Source: Candidatus Magasanikiibacteriota bacterium (GTDB lineage: Bacteria > Patescibacteriota > Patescibacteriia > Magasanikbacterales > GWA2-37-8). Taken from it: DNA of 36,280 nt. The stretch lies in assembly GCA_030650025.1 (NCBI GenBank), contig JAUSEN010000008.1, forward strand, positions 65,164 to 101,443, given 5' to 3'. Each line of letters opens with the position of its first letter. Position 1 is the first letter of the stretch. Positions 1 to 6,560 of the stretch are shown here, piece by piece. The position numbers were made by a program, and so were the translations under genes. Below the pieces are notes generated by a model. The model made no database searches, had not been told where the DNA came from, and worked only from the letters and a program-made list of their open reading frames with translations.

Positions 1-660
1 GCGTTCCGAACCAGGGAGCACCGCGTGCGCCTCGGCAATAGCCGGCGTCGCGGAAAACGCAAATAATATTACTCCGAGCGGCGCCAGCCAGTTGGTAAAA
101 TTAAATAAATCCAAATTGGTTAGCGTTATACTCGGAAACAAATAAAACGAAATCCCAATCACAACCAAAATCACGACTGAACCAATGATTTTTTCCGCTA
201 ATTTTACACGCGCGAGACCGGCCCATACTAATAAACTGCCGAGCGACCAAAAAATTGCTGTCCAACTACTCTCTCTGCCCCCAAACAAAGCTGACAAAAC
301 TGCCCCCGAGCCGATTAAATAAGCCAGGAGCGCGCCAAACGAACGCAAAATAATCGTGACCGACACCAAACCTTCAGCCCACCGCCCCAAATATTTACCG
401 GCAAAACCAGGTAACTGCATAGGCCCCGCGGTCCGTACTGCCACTTCGCCGAGAGCCAGATGCAAAATCAACGTCACTAAACCAACAAAAAGCATCAACC
501 CTGCTCCCACCAAAACACCCAAACCCGCCACCGCGCTTGGCAACGCCAAAATCCCGGCCCCAATCATCATGCCGGTAATCATAAACACGCCCTCGAATGT
601 CGTAGCCGTGGGTTTATAAACTCCCAAATGGAGTACGACCGGTCGTTCGTCCTGAAGCAT
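1..660 (-). CDS. Amino-acid permease (aromatic amino acid/Trp-Tyr permease-like), truncated at window edge
   Basis: Reverse frame open from ATG at 660 to base 1; reads MLQDERPVVLHLGVYKPTATTFEGVFMITGMMIGAGILALPSAVAGLGVLVGAGLMLFVGL..., a multi-TM protein with a GxxIGAGILALP-type TM1 motif. Missing from the ORF track because it runs off the window. Confidence 0.8.
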   Translation of the reverse strand, partial: MLQDERPVVLHLGVYKPTATTFEGVFMITGMMIGAGILALPSAVAGLGVLVGAGLMLFVGLVTLILHLALGEVAVRTAGPMQLPGFAGKYLGRWAEGLVSVTIILRSFGALLAYLIGSGAVLSALFGGRESSWTAIFWSLGSLLVWAGLARVKLAEKIIGSVVILVVIGISFYLFPSITLTNLDLFNFTNWLAPLGVILFAFSATPAIAEAHAVLPGSER

Positions 661-690
661 AAATATATTATAACACAAAATAACTAATAA

Positions 691-719
691 TAAAATAAAT
701 CCCGACTAATCGGGATTTT
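691..719 (-). terminator. Intrinsic terminator downstream of tRNA-Val
   Basis: Perfect 9-bp stem aaatcccga(697-705)/tcgggattt(710-718), loop ctaa, followed on the minus strand by a T-rich stretch. Confidence 0.7.
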
Positions 720-726
720 AATATCG

Positions 727-800
727 TGCACGCCAAGGGATTCGAACCCCTGACCCTCGCAGTGTAAATGCGATGCTCTAACCAACTGAGCTAGGCGTGC
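727..800 (-). tRNA. tRNA-Val (anticodon TAC)
   Basis: Reverse complement GCACGCCTAGCTCAGTTGGTTAGAGCATCGCATTTACACTGCGAGGGTCAGGGGTTCGAATCCCTTGGCGTGCA; 7-bp acceptor stem, D, anticodon (TTTACAC) and T arms all present; CCA not encoded. Confidence 0.96.
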
Positions 801-818
801 GTTTCTTCTGCTTATTTT

Positions 819-1098
819 TTATCTCAAAAATTCTTTCAACTCAATGGCTTGCTGACGCAGATTAAATTTGATAACGAACGTATCAAAAAAATCTTTCTGG
901 CCGACAATGCCATACCCGCAACGAGCAATGTTACGCGAAAATCCGACTAACATTTTTCTTGAACAATCCCCAACGCTAATAGTAACCAAATGTGTATAAA
1001 AAAAAGTCACCGTTGATTTTTTTCTCTCCGACACCGAGGGTGATGGGGATAACCGGCCGCAAAATTTGAGGACTAAATCGTTTGTATTTAAATTTCAT
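819..1098 (-). pseudogene. Retropepsin-like aspartic protease remnant (frameshifted, catalytic segment missing)
   Basis: Frame from ATG 1098 gives MKFKYKRFSPQILRPVIPITLGVGEKKINGDFFLYTFGYY*; a different frame then gives ...GYGIVGQKDFFDTFVIKFNLRQQAIELKEFLR*. The ends resemble N- and C-terminal parts of small retropepsin-like proteins, but the D-S/T-G segment is absent. Confidence 0.55.
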
Positions 1099-1101
1099 AC
1101 C

Positions 1102-1299
1102 TTAACTCGAACCAACGTAGGTAACGAGCTGGTCCGGCATCCGAGCCAGGATGGGATTTGGCTTGCCCTGCTGTTCAGCTTTTTGCAAGGTCTCTTTAGC
1201 GGTGACTCCGGCGGCAATAACGGTCTCCTCGTCTTTTTCTAGAGCCACCCAGAGCCCTTTGTATTTTTCGTATAGTTTAGCCCAATTAAGCGCAGACAT
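1102..1299 (-). CDS. DUF5678-like small protein
   Basis: MSALNWAKLYEKYKGLWVALEKDEETVIAAGVTAKETLQKAEQQGKPNPILARMPDQLVTYVGSS; Y-E-K-Y-K-G-x-W-V-A-L and TVIAxGxTAKEAL pattern typical of DUF5678. Confidence 0.65.
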   Translation of the reverse strand: MSALNWAKLYEKYKGLWVALEKDEETVIAAGVTAKETLQKAEQQGKPNPILARMPDQLVTYVGSS

Positions 1300-1364
1300 A
1301 AATGTATGGTTTAAGATATTTGGTATTTTACACGATTCCAGAAAAAATGCAACCGGAAAAACAT

Positions 1365-2366
1365 TTACTCTTTAGGCAAATTTTTTATAAACTCCCCGAA
1401 CTCCGGGTAGCCTTGCCGCGCCATCCATTGCCACCACTCCGCGCCCCACAGGTACGCCCGCGGCCAGCCCACTGCCCGCGCGTACAAAATATTTTTCTTT
1501 AAGCGCGCTAAATCTAAAGACTTAAACTGCTCCTCTATTTTTAATTTCTGCGGATCCTGCCCTGGTATCCATGGCTCGCCCTGGAGTTCAATGACAAAAG
1601 CCGCGCTTTGATTCCGGCCAGCCACCCACAACTTAAACCTATAAAAAGCCGCCGGTAGCCAATCATAGCTTAAGTAACCAAGATACTTGTTCCAAACTAC
1701 GCGATACATAGTGGTGCCAAACAAATCGCCTGCTCGAGCCGTGCGGCGCCAGGAAGAGAGCTCGCCGCTATCAGTAATTAAAATTGGGTGCGTGGCGTCC
1801 AGCGAACGCACTAAGGCAATTTCCTCGGTTAATTCAGTGGCTGTATATTTTGGGCAGAGCCCAAACGCCAAAAAAGGCTCGTTCTCCACTTGCCAAATTT
1901 CTAAAGCTGGATGATTTTTATAGCGCTCCACCACGGTTTTTATATAGGCTAACAAAGACAAGCGCGGCGCCCGGCTGTCCGAGAGAGTATCGAGCCAGGC
2001 CGGGCGGTGGCACTCGGGCCAGCGCGGCGTTTTTTGGCCCACCGCCAAAATAACCTTCGCGCCGCTCTTCCTGGCCTGATTCATTAAATAATCCAATTCC
2101 GAAAAATCATAAACTCCGGGACCATTTTTTTGAATATTATCCCAGTGCGCCGCCAAGCGTATTTTTTTAAATTGCCACTCCCCCACAATCTGCGCGAAAG
2201 ACGCTTTAACATCAAGCCCCAAATAGCGGGCGTGGCTGCTGTCAAAACTCACGCCCCAAACAGTTTGATTTTTTGGCATTCCTAAGATAGCTACTCCGGC
2301 GTAAAAAACCACTCCCGCGATAACGAGTGTCCCTAGCATCGCCAAAATCCGCCCGGGATGTTTCAT
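1365..2366 (-). CDS. Membrane-anchored glycoside hydrolase-like protein (clan GH-A TIM barrel)
   Basis: N-terminal TM; WGVSFDSSHARYLGLD..., ...LEIWQVENEPF (candidate acid/base Glu in ENEP) and ...FVIELQGEPW (candidate nucleophile). Confidence 0.65.
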   Translation of the reverse strand: MKHPGRILAMLGTLVIAGVVFYAGVAILGMPKNQTVWGVSFDSSHARYLGLDVKASFAQIVGEWQFKKIRLAAHWDNIQKNGPGVYDFSELDYLMNQARKSGAKVILAVGQKTPRWPECHRPAWLDTLSDSRAPRLSLLAYIKTVVERYKNHPALEIWQVENEPFLAFGLCPKYTATELTEEIALVRSLDATHPILITDSGELSSWRRTARAGDLFGTTMYRVVWNKYLGYLSYDWLPAAFYRFKLWVAGRNQSAAFVIELQGEPWIPGQDPQKLKIEEQFKSLDLARLKKNILYARAVGWPRAYLWGAEWWQWMARQGYPEFGEFIKNLPKE

Positions 2367-2367
2367 A

Positions 2368-3294
2368 TTACTTAAGAATCAAAGCCAACCCTAAAATAAT
2401 AAATATAATCGCGGCGGCTTCTTGCGCTTTTTCTCCCCGCCCATATTTTTCCGCGAAGACGCGCGGCCGATAGCGGCTTAGCCAAGCTACCAAAATTATT
2501 AAAAAAGCATACTGGACACCAGCCAAAGCATTCACGATAGAAACACTGCCGAGCGCCACAGCGTACTGAACCAAAATTAAAGACACTAGAGCCAAAAATT
2601 TATTTAAAACTACCCAAGCCGCGCTCGCCATCGGCGCGGCGCTTGTTTTCGGAACTTCGGGCAAAGAATCTTTAGTTTTTCCAAAGACCGCCTGCCGCAC
2701 CGGCCGCGCAAAAACCAAGAGCAGTACGGCATAGACGCTCATAAAACCCCAGACCCAAACCAAGCCGCGGGTAAAACCAACTTCATTATAAATAACTTTG
2801 GACCCGACATTAAAAACCGCGAAACTAAAAGCCGCCACCACGGCCCAGAGCATGCCGCGGTGCCAGCCAAAATGCTCGCGGCTGATTTCAAAGGAAATAA
2901 TCAAGGACCCAACCACCAATAACGCCACGCCAAAATATTCGTGCGTTTGTAAAACTTCGTTTAAAAATATCCTGCTAAAAAATAAAATAAACAGCGGAAT
3001 CAAAGCGCCAATCAAAGGCGCCACATGGCTAACTTCGCTGTAGAGCTCGGCTCGGTACATAGTATAAAGCCCGAACAAAAACCCCAGCGAAGTCGTAAGT
3101 AATATCGGCCCAATTGCTAATAAATTCGAGAGCGGCCAAACTAAAGGCGCTACGAACAAAAGCGGCAGCAAAAAAATAGCCGAATAAAAAACAAAAACAC
3201 TGGGGAGAACCTTTTTCTGCGCTAAAATAAATTTATCGAGAATGTTGACCACCGCGCCGCAAGCAAAACCAAGCAAAGCAATATAAAGCCACAT
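2368..3294 (-). CDS. EamA/DMT-family transporter
   Basis: 308 aa, about 10 TM segments, paired internal repeat, HVAPLIGALIPLFILFFSRIFLNE motif. Confidence 0.75.
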   Translation of the reverse strand: MWLYIALLGFACGAVVNILDKFILAQKKVLPSVFVFYSAIFLLPLLFVAPLVWPLSNLLAIGPILLTTSLGFLFGLYTMYRAELYSEVSHVAPLIGALIPLFILFFSRIFLNEVLQTHEYFGVALLVVGSLIISFEISREHFGWHRGMLWAVVAAFSFAVFNVGSKVIYNEVGFTRGLVWVWGFMSVYAVLLLVFARPVRQAVFGKTKDSLPEVPKTSAAPMASAAWVVLNKFLALVSLILVQYAVALGSVSIVNALAGVQYAFLIILVAWLSRYRPRVFAEKYGRGEKAQEAAAIIFIILGLALILK

Positions 3295-3301
3295 AATAAA
3301 A

Positions 3302-4144
3302 CTATTTTTTTAGCTCGGCCGCGCGAACCGTGTTAAATAAAAGTTTGGCCACTGTCACCGGCCCGACCCCACCGGGAGTAGGCGTGACAGCGCGAGCAAC
3401 CCTTGCTACTTCAGCCACATCAACATCGCCAAGCGCCTTATCATTCTCAAACGCAAAACCAGCATCGACTACAATGGCTCCCGGCTTGACCATAGCCGCT
3501 TTAATTAAATGCGGCTGACCAACGCAAGTTAAAATCGCGTCCGCCAAGCGGCAGAGCGCGGCTAAATTTTTTGTTTTACTGTTACAAATTATTGGCGTCG
3601 CCCCTAAATTTAAAAGCAAAAGCGCGAGCGGCCGGCCAACCAGTGCGCCCGCCCCTACCACGACGACGCGGCGGCCGACAAAATTAAACTTAAGCGCGCG
3701 CAAAATCTCGAGCATGGCGCCGGGCGTAGCCGGTTCCAGCGCGTTACTGCGGGTTATTAAGCTCCCTAAAGAATAATCAGTTAAAAAATCAATATCTAAC
3801 TCTGGCCGAATAGTATTAAGAACTTCACGATTGTATAAATGCTCGGGAAGCGGAAGCTGGATAATTAAAGCCTGCAATTTTTTATCAGCCTGAATTTTTT
3901 TAAGCGCGGCAATGAATCGGGCTTTAGAAACAAAATTCGAAAATTTATGCAATTGGAAATTGATGCCCACTAACTCGGCCGCCTTTTGCTTGCGGCGCAC
4001 ATACACGGCCGAAGCTTTATCTTCGCCAACTAAAATAACGGCCAGCTTGGGTTTTACTCCGCGGCGCGCTAATTTCTGGACTCGGGTTTTGGTATCGGCC
4101 AAAATTGCGTCCGCAATGCTTTGGCCATTAATAAGAAATCCCAT
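3302..4144 (-). CDS. folD: Bifunctional methylenetetrahydrofolate dehydrogenase/cyclohydrolase
   Basis: Typical FolD motifs: KPKLAVILVGEDKASAVYVRRKQKAAELVGI, QLPLPEHL, PATPGAMLEIL, TPTPGGVGPVTVAKLLFNT. Confidence 0.95.
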   Translation of the reverse strand: MGFLINGQSIADAILADTKTRVQKLARRGVKPKLAVILVGEDKASAVYVRRKQKAAELVGINFQLHKFSNFVSKARFIAALKKIQADKKLQALIIQLPLPEHLYNREVLNTIRPELDIDFLTDYSLGSLITRSNALEPATPGAMLEILRALKFNFVGRRVVVVGAGALVGRPLALLLLNLGATPIICNSKTKNLAALCRLADAILTCVGQPHLIKAAMVKPGAIVVDAGFAFENDKALGDVDVAEVARVARAVTPTPGGVGPVTVAKLLFNTVRAAELKK

Positions 4145-4161
4145 GAAGTTAATTTTAGCAT

Positions 4162-4188
4162 AAAAATAACAGCCCGGCTAGGGCTGTT
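4162..4188 (-). terminator. Intrinsic terminator immediately 3' of the hammerhead motif
   Basis: Minus strand AACAGCCC-TAGCC-GGGCTGTT-ATTTTTA: 8-bp stem (4188-4181/4175-4168) plus U-rich tail. Confidence 0.75.
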
Positions 4189-4189
4189 T

Positions 4190-4283
4190 TAACGTTTCGT
4201 CCTCGCCGCGCCGTAGCTCTGGAGGAGCGTAGGCGGGTATACATTTTAGGACTCATCAGTCCCGATTTAATCGGGAGACGTTA
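4190..4283 (-). ncRNA. Type III hammerhead ribozyme (self-cleaving RNA)
   Basis: Minus strand: UAACGUC|UCCCGAU-UAA-AUCGGGA-CUGAUGA-GUCCU-[44 nt]-AGGAC-GAAA-CGUUA. All conserved core elements are present: CUGAUGA, GAAA and a GUC cleavage triplet, with stem I 7 bp, stem II 5 bp and stem III 5 bp plus the U16.1-A15.1 pair. Predicted cleavage between 4277 and 4276. Confidence 0.88.
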
Positions 4284-4288
4284 GTTAG

Positions 4289-4355
4289 AGCAGAGGCGGA
4301 CCGATTTAGGCAGAGCTTATAAAAAGCTCCGCGTAAACACAGCTTAACCTCTGCT
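4289..4355 (-). ncRNA. Structured RNA domain 5' of the hammerhead
   Basis: 8-bp closing stem agcagagg(4289-4296)/cctctgct(4348-4355) enclosing a 6-bp hairpin gagctt(4313-4318)/aagctc(4324-4329). Confidence 0.45.
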
Positions 4356-4408
4356 GACATCCCGATTACTCGGGACGATTTTAAAGAACGATTCCCATCC
4401 GGCCAGCA

Positions 4409-4446
4409 AAGGGGCGGTCTCTCGATACTACTCGAGACCGCCCCTT
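4409..4446. terminator. GC-rich 13-bp hairpin after the 121-aa ORF
   Basis: aaggggcggtctc(4409-4421)/gagaccgcccctt(4434-4446), perfect; only a short T run follows on the minus strand. Confidence 0.5.
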
Positions 4447-4467
4447 CGTGGGGCGCCGCCCGCCGAT

Positions 4468-4833
4468 TTACTCGGCGCGGCTCTCCGACGGCTGGCTGTC
4501 GTCGTGCCCCCCCAGGCACAGCGGCGCGGACGCGGCGATCGGGGTGACCGCCGCCAACAGAATGGGCTTGCCACAGCCCGCCTTGGCACAGACCCACCCC
4601 TGGGTCGGGTGGAACCTGATGGGCACGCCGAGCTTCCTCTTGTACCCGATCTCCGGGCCGTGCCCGCAGGGCAGGACCTGGATGTCGAGCGGGAGGGTCT
4701 GGAATCCGACGGCCCGCGGGTGCTGGCGCACCCACTCCTGCATCTTCTGCTCGGTGGTCATGCGCGCGCGGCGCTCCTGCTTAGCCGCGCGGTTGCGATC
4801 GTTCTTGCTGGGTCCTTCCCGGTTGAGCTCCAA
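4468..4833 (-). CDS. GC-rich hypothetical protein with zinc-ribbon-like Cys/His pattern
   Basis: 121 aa from TTG with upstream GGGAG; ...LPCGHGPEIGYKRKLGVPIRFHPTQGWVCAKAGCGKPI...; my count of codons ending in A/T is about 8 of 121 (GC3 near 93%), unlike neighbouring genes. Confidence 0.6.
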   Translation of the reverse strand: MELNREGPSKNDRNRAAKQERRARMTTEQKMQEWVRQHPRAVGFQTLPLDIQVLPCGHGPEIGYKRKLGVPIRFHPTQGWVCAKAGCGKPILLAAVTPIAASAPLCLGGHDDSQPSESRAE

Positions 4834-4987
4834 ATGTCTTCTCCCACCACTGGTTGGCTGTTAAGGCCAGTCTCGGGGCCAGTGATGTTGGCAAGGGTTT
4901 GGGTTGATCCGAGACGCGTTATTTTAGACTCTTAAACTCTCTAAAATATCGCGCCCCGGACCAAAATATTGGCAAGAACAACTTACA

Positions 4988-5034
4988 TTAAAACACCCCT
5001 CTGCTTTTTCCGAGGGGTGTGTTTTAACAATTTT
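4988..5034 (+). terminator. Strong hairpin, terminator or attenuator
   Basis: TTAAAACACCCCTC(4988-5001)/GAGGGGTGTGTTTTAA(5012-5027) with a 2-nt bulge, followed on + by caattttt. Confidence 0.5.
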
Positions 5035-5156
5035 TGTCAGCTCATTTAGCTGTTATGTATAAACTCACCCGAGGGCGTAAGCAAAAAACGAACCAAAATA
5101 ATGGCTTTCTTGTCTACAATTAAACTATACGGATGATTCATTCGCATATTAACTTA

Positions 5157-5185
5157 ATAATACTATATAACTACGCTAATGTCAA
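5157..5185 (-). promoter_or_regulatory. Sigma70-type promoter for the minus-strand cassette
   Basis: Minus strand TTGACA(5185-5180)-17 nt-TATTAT(5162-5157). Confidence 0.6.
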
Positions 5186-5212
5186 AGGCTTTATCAACAC
5201 CCAACGAAGCCC

Positions 5213-5241
5213 TTGACAACAAGCCTTTTTTATGCTATACT
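5213..5241 (+). promoter_or_regulatory. Sigma70-type promoter for the glycosyltransferase gene
   Basis: TTGACA(5213-5218)-17 nt-TATACT(5236-5241). Confidence 0.7.
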
Positions 5242-5347
5242 TCTCTGTTTTGTGCTAAACAAAGCCCCGCCAGAGGCGGGCAGGCAAAACCAGTTAACTA
5301 AGAAAAATCGCTCCGCGCGAGCGGAGTGAATTTCTGAGGAAATTCAT

Positions 5348-6514
5348 ATGAAAATAGCCATGATTGGACAAAAAGGAATCCCGGCGGCCTATGGCGGTGT
5401 AGAACGGCATGTCGAGGATTTAGCGCGCGAACTAGGCTTAAATGGCCATGAGGTTTTAGTATACGCCCGAAAGTGGTTTATTAAAAACGCTCCCAAGCAA
5501 GAACTCACCAATGTTCAGCGCGTGGTTACTCCTACCATTCATACTAAGCACTTGGACGCCATTGTTCATACTTTCATCTCAACTCTACACGCGATATTTA
5601 TCTCGCGCCCTGATATTATTCATTACCATGGCGTCGGGCCGTCGTTGTTAGCGTGGATTCCGCGTGTGCTAGCGCCCCGCGCTAAAGTTTTTGTGACCTT
5701 CCACTGTATTGATCGCTACCACCAAAAGTGGGGGCCGATTGCCAAATTCTTCCTGCGCCTGGGCGAGCGTACGGCCTGCGCCTTTGCGCATCAAACTATT
5801 GCGGTGTCTAAATCCATTCAGCAATATTGTTTAAACGAATACCAGGCCAGAACGCACTACATTCCTAATGGCGTCAATTTACCGGGGAGCGTTGGCTTAA
5901 AAGCGCTGGCGCCATTTGGGTTAGCCAAAAACAAATATATTCTCATGGCCTCGCGCTTAGTGCCGCACAAAGGCGCCCACTATTTAATCGCCGCTTGGCA
6001 ATACGCCTGTAGGCAAAACGCCTCTCGGCTCAAAAATTATAAGCTCGCCATTGTCGGCGGCAGTACGTTTACTGATGATTACGTAAAAACTCTCCATGCC
6101 TTAGGCGAGAAAGACAAATCCATCGTCTTTACTGATTGGCAGAGCGGCCCTGCCTTAAGCGCGCTTTATGGCAACGCGGCGCTTTTGGTGCACCCCTCGG
6201 AAAACGAAGGCCTGCCAATTACCGTCTTAGAAGCCATGGCTCATGGCCGCCCTGTGCTCGTAAGCGACATTGCTGAACACCAAGAAATTATCCACGACCA
6301 AAATTTCTTGTTTAAAACCGGCAGTGTGGGGTCATTAGCCGACCAGATTCTCAAATTACTGGCCAACGCGGCCTTGCTAAAATCCGCGGGCATTAAAAAT
6401 CGCCTGGACGTGGCCGATCGCTTCAACTGGAACCACATCACCAAAGATACTATTAGGCTTTACGAAGACGCCCGGCGTAAACCCTTCCCCATCAGCGACC
6501 CGGTAACAATTTAA
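5348..6514 (+). CDS. Glycosyltransferase family 4 (GT-B)
   Basis: MKIAMIGQKGIPAAYGGVERHVEDLARELGLNGHEVLVYAR..., HPSENEGLPITVLEAMAHGRPVLVSDI. Confidence 0.9.
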   Translation: MKIAMIGQKGIPAAYGGVERHVEDLARELGLNGHEVLVYARKWFIKNAPKQELTNVQRVVTPTIHTKHLDAIVHTFISTLHAIFISRPDIIHYHGVGPSLLAWIPRVLAPRAKVFVTFHCIDRYHQKWGPIAKFFLRLGERTACAFAHQTIAVSKSIQQYCLNEYQARTHYIPNGVNLPGSVGLKALAPFGLAKNKYILMASRLVPHKGAHYLIAAWQYACRQNASRLKNYKLAIVGGSTFTDDYVKTLHALGEKDKSIVFTDWQSGPALSALYGNAALLVHPSENEGLPITVLEAMAHGRPVLVSDIAEHQEIIHDQNFLFKTGSVGSLADQILKLLANAALLKSAGIKNRLDVADRFNWNHITKDTIRLYEDARRKPFPISDPVTI

Positions 6515-6529
6515 TTAAAATTTGGCTGC

Positions 6530-6560
6530 TAACCCCGCGCCGTTCTGGTGCGGGGTTATT
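6530..6560. terminator. Bidirectional terminator between convergent genes
   Basis: taaccccgcgcc-gttct-ggtgcggggtta hairpin with one mismatch. Confidence 0.7.

Noticed and set aside
356-619. Plus-strand ORF 356..619
   Set aside because: Antisense to the truncated permease frame, which has clear TM-protein coding character.
4160-4380. THF (folate) riboswitch upstream of folD
   Set aside because: The position was suggestive, but the sequence matches a hammerhead core, not the THF riboswitch consensus I remember, and a terminator separates it from folD.
4359-4390. Second hammerhead at the upstream palindrome (would allow RNA circle formation)
   Set aside because: A GUC and a stem-I-like hairpin are present, but no CUGANGA box follows (UGUCAGC instead) and no paired GAAA was found.
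4448-4935. Plus-strand ORFs of 138 and 143 aa in the GC-rich cassette
   Set aside because: They look like antisense shadows of the minus-strand 121-aa ORF: R/G/P/L-rich, no convincing motifs, and the minus frame has the strong GC3 signal.
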